DNA from: Ptiloglossa arizonensis
Lineage: Eukaryota > Arthropoda > Insecta > Hymenoptera > Colletidae
Reading direction: 5' to 3'
NCBI RefSeq assembly: GCF_051014685.1
Contig: NW_027479538.1
Coordinates: 1 to 64,000 of the forward strand
Length of the DNA stretch: 64,000 nt
Position 1 is the stretch's first letter. Every line of letters starts with the position of its first letter. The notes beneath the pieces are model-generated. The model did no database searches. It was given only the letters and a program-made list of their open reading frames with translations, and was not told the origin of the DNA. Of the stretch, positions 23,798 through 37,443 are shown piece after piece. Position numbers and translations under genes: made by a program.

Positions 23798-24672
23798 AGT
23801 TTCTACTTTCAGATGCAACAGAAACTTTGCGGATTGGTCAATCCGTTCGCGAGATATGGCAGTTTTGAGGTAAGAAACGCTTGAGAAACTCCAAATTTTC
23901 GCAGTTCTGATGCTCGAAACGAATAACTAGAACGGCCTAGGGGAAAACTACTCATACCGTTGTAATGGGGCTAGTTTCTACTTTCAGATGCAACAGAAAC
24001 TTTGCGGATTGGTCAATCCGTTCGCGAGATATGGCAGTTTTGAGGTAAGAAACGCTTGAAAAACTCCAAATTTTCGCAGTTCTGATGCTCGAAACGAATA
24101 ACCAAAACGGCCTAGGGGAAAACTACTCATACCGTTGTAATGGGGCTAGTTTCTACTTTCAGATGCAACAGAAACTTTGCGGATTGGTCAATCCGTTCGC
24201 GAGATATGGCAGTTTTGAGGTAAGAAACGCTTGAGAAACTCCAAATTTTCGCAGTTCTGATGCTCGAAACGAATAACTAGAACGGCCTAGGGGAAAACTA
24301 CTCATACCGTTGTAATGGGGCTAGTTTCTACTTTCAGATGCAACAGAAACTTTGCGGATTGGTCAATCCGTTCGCGAGATATGGCAGTTTTGAGGTAAGA
24401 AACGCTTGAGAAACTCCAAATTTTCGCAGTTCTGATGCTCGAAACGAATAACTAGAACGGCCTAGGGGAAGACTACTCATACCGTTGTAATGGGGCTAGT
24501 TTCTACTTTCAGATGCAACAGAAACTTTGCGGATTGGTCAATCCGTTCGCGAGATATGGCAGTTTTGAGGTAAGAAACGCTTGAGAAACTCCAAATTTTC
24601 GCAGTTCTGATGCTCGAAACGAATAACTAGAACGGCCTAGGGGAAAACTACTCATACCGTTGTAATGGGGCT

Positions 24673-27646
24673 AGTTTCTACTTTCAGATGCAACAGAAAC
24701 TTTGCGGATTGGTCAATCCGTTCGCGAGATATGGCAGTTTTGAGGTAAGAAACGCTTGAAAAACTCCAAATTTTCGCAGTTCTGATGCTCGAAACGTATA
24801 ACCAAAACGGCCTAGGGGAAAACTACTCATACCGTTGTATGGGGCTAGTTTCTACTTTCAGATGCAACAGAAACTTTGCGGATTGGTCAATCCGTTCGCG
24901 AGATATGGCAGTTTTGAGGTAAGAAACGCCTGAAAAACTCCAAATTTTCGCAGTTCTGATGCTCGAAACGAATAACTAGAACGGCCTAGGGGAAAACTAC
25001 TCATACCGTTGTAATGGGGCTAGTTTCTACTTTCAGATGCAACAGAAACTTTGCGGATTGGTCAATCCGTTCGCGAGATATGGCAGTTTTGAGGTAAGAA
25101 ACGCTTGAAAAACTCCAAATTTTCGCAGTTCTGATGCTCGAAACGAATAACCAAAACGGCCTAGGGGAAAACTACTCATACCGTTGTAATGGGGCTAGTT
25201 TCTACTTTCAGATGCAACAGAAACTTTGCGGATTGGTCAATCCGTTCGCGAGATATGGCAGTTTTGAGGTAAGAAACGCTTGAGAAACTCCAAATTTTCG
25301 CAGTTCTGATGCTCGAAACGAATAACTAGAACGGCCTAGGGGAAAACTACTCATACCGTTGTAATGGGGCTAGTTTCTACTTTCAGATGCAACAGAAACT
25401 TTGCGGATTGGTCAATCCGTTCGCGAGATATGGCAGTTTTGAGGTAAGAAACGCTTGAAAAACTCCAAATTTTCGCAGTTCTGATGCTCGAAACGAATAA
25501 CCAAAACGGCCTAGGGGAAAACTACTCATACCGTTGTAATGGGGCTAGTTTCTACTTTCAGATGCAACAGAAACTTTGGGGATTGGTCAATCCGTTCGCG
25601 AGATATGGCAGTTTTGAGGTAAGAAACGCTTGAGAAACTCCAAATTTTCGCAGTTCTGATGCTCGAAACGAATAACTAGAACGGCCTAGGGGAAAACTAC
25701 TCATACCGTTGTAATGGGGCTAGTTTCTACTTTCAGATGCAACAGAAACTTTGCGGATTGGTCAATCCGTTCGCGAGATATGGCAGTTTTGAGGTAAGAA
25801 ACGATTGAGAAACTCCAAATTTTCGCAATTCTGATGCTCGAAACGAATAACTAGAACGGCCTAGGGGAAGACTACTCATACCGTTGTAATGGGGCTAGTT
25901 TCTACTTTCAGATGCAACAGAAACTTTGCGGATTGGTCAATCCGTTCGCGAGATATGGCAGTTTTGAGGTAAGAAACGCTTGAAAAACTCCAAATTTTGG
26001 CAGTTCTGATGCTCGAAACGAATAACCAAAACGGCCTAGGGGAAAACTACTCATACCGTTGTAATGGGGCTAGTTTCTACTTTCAGATGCAACAGAAACT
26101 TTGCGGATTGGTCAATCCGTTCGCGAGATATGGCAGTTTTGAGGTAAGAAACGCCTGAAAAACTCCAAATTTTCGCAGTTCTGATGCTCGAAACGAATAA
26201 CTAGAACGGCCTAGGGGAAAACTACTCATACCGTTGTAATGGGGCTAGTTTCTACTTTCAGATGCAACAGAAACTTTGCGGATTGGTCAATCCGTTCGCG
26301 AGATATGGCAGTTTTGAGGTAAGAAACGCTTGAAAAACTCCAAATTTTCGCAGTTCTGATGCTCGAAACGAATAACCAAAACGGCCTAGGGGAAAACTAC
26401 TCATACCGTTGTAATGGGGCTAGTTTCTACTTTCAGATGCAACAGAAACTTTGCGGATTGGTCAATCCGTTCGCGAGATATGGCAGTTTTGAGGTAAGAA
26501 ACGCTTGAGAAACTCCAAATTTTCGCAGTTCTGATGCTCGAAGCGAATAACTAGAACGGCCTAGGGGAAAACTACTCATACCGTTGTAATGGGGCTAGTT
26601 TCTACTTTCAGATGCAACAGAAACTTTGCGGATTGGTCAATCCGTTCGCGAGATATGGCAGTTTTGAGGTAAGAAACGCTTGAAAAACTCCAAATTTTCG
26701 CAGTTCTGATGCTCGAAACGAATAACCAAAACGGCCTAGGGGAAAACTACTCATACCGTTGTAATGGGGCTAGTTTCTACTTTCAGATGCAACAGAAACT
26801 TTGGGGATTGGTCAATCCGTTCGCGAGATATGGCAGTTTTGAGGTAAGAAACGCTTGAGAAACTCCAAATTTTCGCAGTTCTGATGCTCGAAACGAATAA
26901 CTAGAACGGCCTAGGGGAAAACTACTCATACCGTTGTAATGGGGCTAGTTTCTACTTTCAGATGCAACAGAAACTTTGCGGATTGGTCAATCCGTTCGCG
27001 AGATATGGCAGTTTTGAGGTAAGAAACGATTGAGAAACTCCAAATTTTCGCAATTCTGATGCTCGAAACGAATAACTAGAACGGCCTAGGGGAAGACTAC
27101 TCATACCGTTGTAATGGGGCTAGTTTCTACTTTCAGATGCAACAGAAACTTTGCGGATTGGTCAATCCGTTCGCGAGATATGGCAGTTTTGAGGTAAGAA
27201 ACGCTTGAAAAACTCCAAATTTTGGCAGTTCTGATGCTCGAAACGAATAACCAAAACGGCCTAGGGGAAAACTACTCATACCGTTGTAATGGGGCTAGTT
27301 TCTACTTTCAGATGCAACAGAAACTTTGCGGATTGGTCAATCCGTTCGCGAGATATGGCAGTTTTGAGGTAAGAAACGCCTGAAAAACTCCAAATTTTCG
27401 CAGTTCTGATGCTCGAAACGAATAACTAGAACGGCCTAGGGGAAAACTACTCATACCGTTGTAATGGGGCTAGTTTCTACTTTCAGATGCAACAGAAACT
27501 TTGCGGATTGGTCAATCCGTTCGCGAGATATGGCAGTTTTGAGGTAAGAAACGCTTGAAAAACTCCAAATTTTCGCAGTTCTGATGCTCGAAACGAATAA
27601 CCAAAACGGCCTAGGGGAAAACTACTCATACCGTTGTAATGGGGCT
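24673..27646 (+). repeat. 17-monomer repeat, first of two tandem copies (2974 bp)
   Basis: It starts with a 174-bp monomer (a88, 'aacgtataac', 'gtatgggg'), followed by 'cctg', type II, type I, type II, a complete 7-monomer unit (25547-26771) and five monomers of the next (26772-27646). The same 17 monomers follow at 27647-30620. The only difference seen is p88 in the first monomer. The corresponding pair in the second 73-monomer copy is 37444-40417 and 40418-43391. Confidence 0.9.
25547..26771 (+). repeat. 7-monomer HOR unit, type copy (1225 bp)
   Basis: The order is A 'tttgggg' type I; B 'cgattg'+'gcaattc'+'gaagact'; C 'ttttggc' type II; D 'cctg'+'ttttcgc'; E type II; F 'cgaagcg' type I; G type II. 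Full A-G copies also start at 28521, 38318, 41292 and 47767. Five-monomer copies start at 26772, 29746, 39543 and 42517, and a six-monomer copy at 51091. A solitary A monomer is at 55115. This is the commonest HOR in the centre of the array. Confidence 0.92.
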
Positions 27647-30620
27647 AGTTTCTACTTTCAGATGCAACAGAAACTTTGCGGATTGGTCAATCCGTTCGCG
27701 AGATATGGCAGTTTTGAGGTAAGAAACGCTTGAGAAACTCCAAATTTTCGCAGTTCTGATGCTCGAAACGTATAACCAAAACGGCCTAGGGGAAAACTAC
27801 TCATACCGTTGTATGGGGCTAGTTTCTACTTTCAGATGCAACAGAAACTTTGCGGATTGGTCAATCCGTTCGCGAGATATGGCAGTTTTGAGGTAAGAAA
27901 CGCCTGAAAAACTCCAAATTTTCGCAGTTCTGATGCTCGAAACGAATAACTAGAACGGCCTAGGGGAAAACTACTCATACCGTTGTAATGGGGCTAGTTT
28001 CTACTTTCAGATGCAACAGAAACTTTGCGGATTGGTCAATCCGTTCGCGAGATATGGCAGTTTTGAGGTAAGAAACGCTTGAAAAACTCCAAATTTTCGC
28101 AGTTCTGATGCTCGAAACGAATAACCAAAACGGCCTAGGGGAAAACTACTCATACCGTTGTAATGGGGCTAGTTTCTACTTTCAGATGCAACAGAAACTT
28201 TGCGGATTGGTCAATCCGTTCGCGAGATATGGCAGTTTTGAGGTAAGAAACGCTTGAGAAACTCCAAATTTTCGCAGTTCTGATGCTCGAAACGAATAAC
28301 TAGAACGGCCTAGGGGAAAACTACTCATACCGTTGTAATGGGGCTAGTTTCTACTTTCAGATGCAACAGAAACTTTGCGGATTGGTCAATCCGTTCGCGA
28401 GATATGGCAGTTTTGAGGTAAGAAACGCTTGAAAAACTCCAAATTTTCGCAGTTCTGATGCTCGAAACGAATAACCAAAACGGCCTAGGGGAAAACTACT
28501 CATACCGTTGTAATGGGGCTAGTTTCTACTTTCAGATGCAACAGAAACTTTGGGGATTGGTCAATCCGTTCGCGAGATATGGCAGTTTTGAGGTAAGAAA
28601 CGCTTGAGAAACTCCAAATTTTCGCAGTTCTGATGCTCGAAACGAATAACTAGAACGGCCTAGGGGAAAACTACTCATACCGTTGTAATGGGGCTAGTTT
28701 CTACTTTCAGATGCAACAGAAACTTTGCGGATTGGTCAATCCGTTCGCGAGATATGGCAGTTTTGAGGTAAGAAACGATTGAGAAACTCCAAATTTTCGC
28801 AATTCTGATGCTCGAAACGAATAACTAGAACGGCCTAGGGGAAGACTACTCATACCGTTGTAATGGGGCTAGTTTCTACTTTCAGATGCAACAGAAACTT
28901 TGCGGATTGGTCAATCCGTTCGCGAGATATGGCAGTTTTGAGGTAAGAAACGCTTGAAAAACTCCAAATTTTGGCAGTTCTGATGCTCGAAACGAATAAC
29001 CAAAACGGCCTAGGGGAAAACTACTCATACCGTTGTAATGGGGCTAGTTTCTACTTTCAGATGCAACAGAAACTTTGCGGATTGGTCAATCCGTTCGCGA
29101 GATATGGCAGTTTTGAGGTAAGAAACGCCTGAAAAACTCCAAATTTTCGCAGTTCTGATGCTCGAAACGAATAACTAGAACGGCCTAGGGGAAAACTACT
29201 CATACCGTTGTAATGGGGCTAGTTTCTACTTTCAGATGCAACAGAAACTTTGCGGATTGGTCAATCCGTTCGCGAGATATGGCAGTTTTGAGGTAAGAAA
29301 CGCTTGAAAAACTCCAAATTTTCGCAGTTCTGATGCTCGAAACGAATAACCAAAACGGCCTAGGGGAAAACTACTCATACCGTTGTAATGGGGCTAGTTT
29401 CTACTTTCAGATGCAACAGAAACTTTGCGGATTGGTCAATCCGTTCGCGAGATATGGCAGTTTTGAGGTAAGAAACGCTTGAGAAACTCCAAATTTTCGC
29501 AGTTCTGATGCTCGAAGCGAATAACTAGAACGGCCTAGGGGAAAACTACTCATACCGTTGTAATGGGGCTAGTTTCTACTTTCAGATGCAACAGAAACTT
29601 TGCGGATTGGTCAATCCGTTCGCGAGATATGGCAGTTTTGAGGTAAGAAACGCTTGAAAAACTCCAAATTTTCGCAGTTCTGATGCTCGAAACGAATAAC
29701 CAAAACGGCCTAGGGGAAAACTACTCATACCGTTGTAATGGGGCTAGTTTCTACTTTCAGATGCAACAGAAACTTTGGGGATTGGTCAATCCGTTCGCGA
29801 GATATGGCAGTTTTGAGGTAAGAAACGCTTGAGAAACTCCAAATTTTCGCAGTTCTGATGCTCGAAACGAATAACTAGAACGGCCTAGGGGAAAACTACT
29901 CATACCGTTGTAATGGGGCTAGTTTCTACTTTCAGATGCAACAGAAACTTTGCGGATTGGTCAATCCGTTCGCGAGATATGGCAGTTTTGAGGTAAGAAA
30001 CGATTGAGAAACTCCAAATTTTCGCAATTCTGATGCTCGAAACGAATAACTAGAACGGCCTAGGGGAAGACTACTCATACCGTTGTAATGGGGCTAGTTT
30101 CTACTTTCAGATGCAACAGAAACTTTGCGGATTGGTCAATCCGTTCGCGAGATATGGCAGTTTTGAGGTAAGAAACGCTTGAAAAACTCCAAATTTTGGC
30201 AGTTCTGATGCTCGAAACGAATAACCAAAACGGCCTAGGGGAAAACTACTCATACCGTTGTAATGGGGCTAGTTTCTACTTTCAGATGCAACAGAAACTT
30301 TGCGGATTGGTCAATCCGTTCGCGAGATATGGCAGTTTTGAGGTAAGAAACGCCTGAAAAACTCCAAATTTTCGCAGTTCTGATGCTCGAAACGAATAAC
30401 TAGAACGGCCTAGGGGAAAACTACTCATACCGTTGTAATGGGGCTAGTTTCTACTTTCAGATGCAACAGAAACTTTGCGGATTGGTCAATCCGTTCGCGA
30501 GATATGGCAGTTTTGAGGTAAGAAACGCTTGAAAAACTCCAAATTTTCGCAGTTCTGATGCTCGAAACGAATAACCAAAACGGCCTAGGGGAAAACTACT
30601 CATACCGTTGTAATGGGGCT
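27647..30620 (+). repeat. 17-monomer repeat, second tandem copy (2974 bp)
   Basis: This is the copy of 24673-27646. Its first monomer (27647-27820) is a chimera: the left part has g88, like the 'cgaagcg' monomer expected next in the 7-monomer series, and the right part has 'aacgtataac', caaaac and the 'gtatgggg' deletion, like 24673. It therefore marks the exchange point that created the 17-monomer duplication. Confidence 0.88.
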
Positions 30621-33600
30621 AGTTTCTACTTTCAGATGCAACAGAAACTTTGCGGATTGGTCAATCCGTTCGCGAGATATGGCAGTTTTGAGGTAAGAAA
30701 CGCTTGAAAAACTCCAAATTTTCGCAGTTCTGATGCTCGAAACGTATAACCAAAACGGCCTAGGGGAAAACTACTCATACCGTTGTAATGGGGCTAGTTT
30801 CTACTTTCAGATGCAACAGAAACTTTGCGGATTGGTCAATCCGTTCGCGAGATATGGCAGTTTTGAGGTAAGATACGCCTGAAAAACTCCAAATTTTTGC
30901 AGTTCTGATGCTCGAAACGAATAACTAGAACGGCCTAGGGGAAAACTACTCATACCGTTGTAATGGGGCTAGTTTCTACTTTCAGATGCAACAGAAACTT
31001 TGCGGATTGGTCAATCCGTTCGCGAGATATGGCAGTTTTGAGGTAAGAAACGCCTGAAAAACTCCAAATTTTTGCAGTTCTGATGCTCGAAACGAATAAC
31101 TAGAACGGCCTAGGGGAAAACTACTCATACCGTTGTAATGGGGCTAGTTTCTACTTTCAGATGCAACAGAAACTTTGCGGATTGGTCAATCCGTTCGCGA
31201 GATATGGCAGTTTTGAGGTAAGAAACGCTTGAGAAACTCCAAATTTTCGCAGTTCTGATGCTCGAAACGAATAACTAGAACGGCCTAGGGGAAAACTACT
31301 CATACCGTTGTAATGGGGCTAGTTTCTACTTTCAGATGCAACAGAAACTTTGCGGATTGGTCAATCCGTTCGCGAGATATGGCAGTTTTGAGGTAAGAAA
31401 CGATTGAGAAACTCCAAATTTTCGCAATTCTGATGCTCGAAACGAATAACTAGAACGGCCTAGGGGAAGACTACTCATACCGTTGTAATGGGGCTAGTTT
31501 CTACTTTCAGATGCAACAGAAACTTTGCGGATTGGTCAATCCGTTCGCGAGATATGGCAGTTTTGAGGTAAGAAACGCTTGAAAAACTCCAAATTTTGGC
31601 AGTTCTGATGCTCGAAACGAATAACCAAAACGGCCTAGGGGAAAACTACTCATACCGTTGTAATGGGGCTAGTTTCTACTTTCAGATGCAACAGAAACTT
31701 TGCGGAGTGGTCAATCCGTTCGCGAGATATGGCAGTTTTGAGGTAAGAAACGCTTGAAAAACTCCAAATTTTGGCAGTTCTGATGCTCGAAACGAATAAC
31801 CAAAACGGCCTAGGGGAAAACTACTCATACCGTTGTAATGGGGCTAGTTTCTACTTTCAGATGCAACAGAAACTTTGCGGAGTGGTCAATCCGTTCGCGA
31901 GATATGGCAGTTTTGAGGTAAGAAACGCTTGAAAAACTCCAAATTTTCGCAGTTCTGATGCTCGAAACGAATAACCAAAACGGCCTAGGGGAAAACTACT
32001 CATACCGTTGTAATGGGGCTAGTTTCTACTTTCAGATGCAACAGAAACTTTGCGGATTGGTCAATCCGTTCGCGAGATATGGCAGTTTTGAGGTAAGAAA
32101 CGCTTGAGAAACTCCAAATTTTCGCAGTTCTGATGCTCGAAGCGAATAACTAGAACGGCCTAGGGGAAAACTACTCATACCGTTGTAATGGGGCTAGTTT
32201 CTACTTTCAGATGCAACAGAAACTTTGCGGATTGGTCAATCCGTTCGCGAGATATGGCAGTTTTGAGGTAAGAAACGCTTGAAAAACTCCAAATTTTCGC
32301 AGTTCTGATGCTCGAAACGAATAACCAAAACGGCCTAGGGGAAAACTACTCATACCGTTGTAATGGGGCTAGTTTCTACTTTCAGATGCAACAGAAACTT
32401 TGCGGAGTGGTCAATCCGTTCGCGAGATATGGCAGTTTTGAGGTAAGAAACGCTTGAGAAACTCCAAATTTTCGCAGTTCTGATGCTCGAAACGAATAAC
32501 TAGAACGGCCTAGGGGAAAACTACTCATACCGTTGTAATGGGGCTAGTTTCTACTTTCAGATGCAACAGAAACTTTGCGGATTGGTCAATCCGTTCGCGA
32601 GATATGGCAGTTTTGAGGTAAGAAACGCTTGAGAAACTCCAAATTTTCGCAGTTCTGATGCTCGAAACGAATAACTAGAACGGCCTAGGGGAAGACTACT
32701 CATACCGTTGTAATGGGGCTAGTTTCTACTTTCAGATGCAACAGAAACTTTGCGGATTGGTCAATCCGTTCGCGAGATATGGCAGTTTTGAGGTAAGAAA
32801 CGCTTGAGAAACTCCAAATTTTCGCAGTTCTGATGCTCGAAACGAATAACTAGAACGGCCTAGGGGAAAACTACTCATACCGTTGTAATGGGGCTAGTTT
32901 CTACTTTCAGATGCAACAGAAACTTTGCGGATTGGTCAATCCGTTCGCGAGATATGGCAGTTTTGAGGTAAGAAACGCTTGAGAAACTCCAAATTTTCGC
33001 AGTTCTGATGCTCGAAACGAATAACTAGAACGGCCTAGGGGAAAACTACTCATACCGTTGTAATGGGGCTAGTTTCTACTTTCAGATGCAACAGAAACTT
33101 TGCGGATTGGTCAATCCGTTCGCGAGATATGGCAGTTTTGAGGTAAGAAACGATTGAGAAACTCCAAATTTTCGCAATTCTGATGCTCGAAACGAATAAC
33201 TAGAACGGCCTAGGGGAAGACTACTCATACCGTTGTAATGGGGCTAGTTTCTACTTTCAGATGCAACAGAAACTTTGCGGATTGGTCAATCCGTTCGCGA
33301 GATATGGCAGTTTTGAGGTAAGAAACGCTTGAAAAACTCCAAATTTTGGCAGTTCTGATGCTCGAAACGAATAACCAAAACGGCCTAGGGGAAAACTACT
33401 CATACCGTTGTAATGGGGCTAGTTTCTACTTTCAGATGCAACAGAAACTTTGCGGATTGGTCAATCCGTTCGCGAGATATGGCAGTTTTGAGGTAAGAAA
33501 CGATTGAGAAACTCCAAATTTTCGCAATTCTGATGCTCGAAACGAATAACTAGACAGGCCTAGGGGAAAACTACTCATACCGTTGTAATGGGGCTAGTTT

Positions 33601-36600
33601 CTACTTTCAGATGCAACAGAAACTTTGCGGATTGGTCAATCCGTTCGCGAGATATGGCAGTTTTGAGGTAAGAAACGCTTGAGAAACTCCAAATTTTCGC
33701 AGTTCTGATGCTCGAAACGAATAACTAGAACGGCCTAGGGGAAAACTACTCATACCGTTGTAATGGGGCTAGTTTCTACTTTCAGATGCAACAGAAACTT
33801 TGCGGATTGGTCAATCCGTTCGCGAGATATGGCAGTTTTGAGGTAAGAAACGCCTGAAAAACTCCTAATTTTCGCAGTTCTGATGCTCGAAACGAATAAC
33901 TAGAACGGCCTAGGGGAAAACTACTCATACCGTTGTAATGGGGCGAGTTTCTACTTTCAGATGCAACAGAAACTTTGCGAATTGGTCAATCCGTTCGCGA
34001 GATATGGCAGTTTTGAGGTAAGAAACGCTTGAAAACTCCAAATTTTTGCAGTTCTGATGCTCGAAACGAATAACTAGAACGGCCTAGGGGAAAACTACTC
34101 ATACCGTTGTAATGGGGCTAGTTTCTACTTTCAGATGCAACAGAAACTTTGCGGATTGGTCAATCCGTTCGCGAGATATGGCAGTTTTGAGGTAAGAAAC
34201 GCTTGAGAAACTCCAAATTTTCGCAGTTCTGATGCTCGAAACGAATAACTAGAACGGCCTAGGGGAAGACTACTCATACCGTTGTAATGGGGCTAGTTTC
34301 TACTTTCAGATGCAACAGAAACTTTGCGGATTGGTCAATCCGTTCGCGAGATATGGCAGTTTTGAGGTAAGAAACGCTTGAGAAACTCCAAATTTTCGCA
34401 GTTCTGATGCTCGAAACGAATAACTAGAACGGCCTAGGGGAAAACTACTCATACCGTTGTAATGGGGCTAGTTTCTACTTTCAGATGCAACAGAAACTTT
34501 GCGGATTGGTCAATCCGTTCGCGAGATATGGCAGTTTTGAGGTAAGAAACGCTTGAGAAACTCCAAATTTTCGCAGTTCTGATGCTCGAAACGAATAACT
34601 AGAACGGCCTAGGGGAAAACTACTCATACCGTTGTAATGGGGCGAATTTCTACTTTCAGATGCAACAGAAACTTTGCGGATTGGTCAATCCGTTCGCGAG
34701 ATATGGCAGTTTTGAGGTAAGAAACGCTTGAAAAACTCCAAATTTTCGCAGTTCTGATGCTCGAAACGAATAACCAAAACGGCCTAGGGGAAAACTACTC
34801 ATACCGTTGTAATGGGGCTAGTTTCTACTTTCAGATGCAACAGAAACTTTGCGGATTGGTCAATCCGTTCGCGAGATATGGCAGTTTTGAGGTAAGAAAC
34901 GCTTGAGAAACTCCAAATTTTCGCAGTTCTGATGCTCGAAACGAATAACTAGAACGGCCTAGGGGAAGACTACTCATACCGTTGTAATGGGGCTAGTTTC
35001 TACTTTCAGATGCAACAGAAACTTTGCGGATTGGTCAATCCGTTCGCGAGATATGGCAGTTTTGAGGTAAGAAACGATTGAGAAACTCCAAATTTTCGCA
35101 ATTCTGATGCTCGAAACGAATAACTAGAACGGCCTAGGGGAAAACTACTCATACCGTTGTAATGGGGCTAGTTTCTACTTTCAGATGCAACAGAAACTTT
35201 GCGGATTGGTCAATCCGTTCGCGAGATATGGCAGTTTTGAGGTAAGAAACGCTTGAGAAACTCCAAATTTTCGCAGTTCTGATGCTCGAAACGAATAACT
35301 AGAACGGCCTAGGGGAAAACTACTCATACCGTTGTAATGGGGCTAGTTTCTACTTTCAGATGCAACAGAAACTTTGCGGATTGGTCAATCCGTTCGCGAG
35401 ATATGGCAGTTTTGAGGTAAGAAACGCCTGAAAAACTCCTAATTTTCGCAGTTCTGATGCTCGAAACGAATAACTAGAACGGCCTAGGGGAAAACTACTC
35501 ATACCGTTGTAATGGGGCGAGTTTCTACTTTCAGATGCAACAGAAACTTTGCGAATTGGTCAATCCGTTCGCGAGATATGGCAGTTTTGAGGTAAGAAAC
35601 GCTTGAAAACTCCAAATTTTTGCAGTTCTGATGCTCGAAACGAATAACTAGAACGGCCTAGGGGAAAACTACTCATACCGTTGTAATGGGGCTAGTTTCT
35701 ACTTTCAGATGCAACAGAAACTTTGCGGATTGGTCAATCCGTTCGCGAGATATGGCAGTTTTGAGGTAAGAAACGCTTGAGAAACTCCAAATTTTCGCAG
35801 TTCTGATGCTCGAAACGAATAACTAGAACGGCCTAGGGGAAAACTACTCATACCGTTGTAATGGGGCTAGTTTCTACTTTCAGATGCAACAGAAACTTTG
35901 CGGATTGGTCAATCCGTTCGCGAGATATGGCAGTTTTGAGGTAAGAAACGATTGAGAAACTCCAAATTTTCGCAATTCTGATGCTCGAAACGAATAACTA
36001 GAACGGCCTAGGGGAAGACTACTCATACCGTTGTAATGGGGCTAGTTTCTACTTTCAGATGCAACAGAAACTTTGCGGATTGGTCAATCCGTTCGCGAGA
36101 TATGGCAGTTTTGAGGTAAGAAACGCTTGAAAAACTCCAAATTTTGGCAGTTCTGATGCTCGAAACGAATAACCAAAACGGCCTAGGGGAAAACTACTCA
36201 TACCGTTGTAATGGGGCTAGTTTCTACTTTCAGATGCAACAGAAACTTTGCGGATTGGTCAATCCGTTCGCGAGATATGGCAGTTTTGAGGTAAGAAACG
36301 CCTGAAAAACTCCAAATTTTCGCAGTTCTGATGCTCGAAACGAATAACTAGAACGGCCTAGGGGAAAACTACTCATACCGTTGTAATGGGGCTAGTTTCT
36401 ACTTTCAGATGCAACAGAAACTTTGCGGATTGGTCAATCCGTTCGCGAGATATGGCAGTTTTGAGGTAAGAAACGCTTGAAAAACTCCAAATTTTCGCAG
36501 TTCTGATGCTCGAAACGAATAACCAAAACGGCCTAGGGGAAAACTACTCATACCGTTGTAATGGGGCTAGTTTCTACTTTCAGATGCAACAGAAACTTTG

Positions 36601-37443
36601 CGGATTGGTCAATCCGTTCGCGAGATATGGCAGTTTTGAGGTAAGAAACGCTTGAGAAACTCCAAATTTTCGCAGTTCTGATGCTCGAAACGAATAACTA
36701 GAACGGCCTAGGGGAAAACTACTCATACCGTTGTAATGGGGCTAGTTTCTACTTTCAGATGCAACAGAAACTTTGCGGATTGGTCAATCCGTTCGCGAGA
36801 TATGGCAGTTTTGAGGTAAGAAACGCTTGAAAAACTCCAAATTTTCGCAGTTCTGATGCTCGAAACGAATAACCAAAACGGCCTAGGGGAAAACTACTCA
36901 TACCGTTGTAATGGGGCTAGTTTCTACTTTCAGATGCAACAGAAACTTTGCGGATTGGTCAATCCGTTCGCGAGATATGGCAGTTTTGAGGTAAGAAACG
37001 CTTGAGAAACTCCAAATTTTCGCAGTTCTGATGCTCGAAACGAATAACTAGAACGGCCTAGGGGAAAACTACTCATACCGTTGTAATGGGGCTAGTTTCT
37101 ACTTTCAGATGCAACAGAAACTTTGCGGATTGGTCAATCCGTTCGCGAGATATGGCAGTTTTGAGGTAAGAAACGCTTGAGAAACTCCAAATTTTCGCAG
37201 TTCTGATGCTCGAAACGAATAACTAGAACGGCCTAGGGGAAGACTACTCATACCGTTGTAATGGGGCTAGTTTCTACTTTCAGATGCAACAGAAACTTTG
37301 CGGATTGGTCAATCCGTTCGCGAGATATGGCAGTTTTGAGGTAAGAAACGCTTGAGAAACTCCAAATTTTCGCAGTTCTGATGCTCGAAACGAATAACTA
37401 GAACGGCCTAGGGGAAAACTACTCATACCGTTGTAATGGGGCT

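Larger units (their letters stand above)
20125..32895 (+). repeat. 73-monomer HOR unit, copy 1 (12771 bp)
   Basis: The order of marked monomers from 20125 recurs exactly 12771 bp downstream. Matches include 'agacagg' (20650/33421), 'tcctaat' (21000/33771 and 22574/35345), the 174-bp 'gcgaattgg' copies (21175/33946 and 22749/35520), the 174-bp 'gtatgggg' copies (24673/37444 and 27647/40418), the four 'tttgggg' copies and 'aagatac' (30796/43567). The length is 73 x 175 minus 4, explained by four 1-bp deletions. Copy 1 differs from copy 2 in monomer 31671 (type changed) and at three p37 t-to-g sites (31707, 31882, 32407). The left edge is uncertain by about one monomer because 20125 is a plain type I copy. 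Confidence 0.9.
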
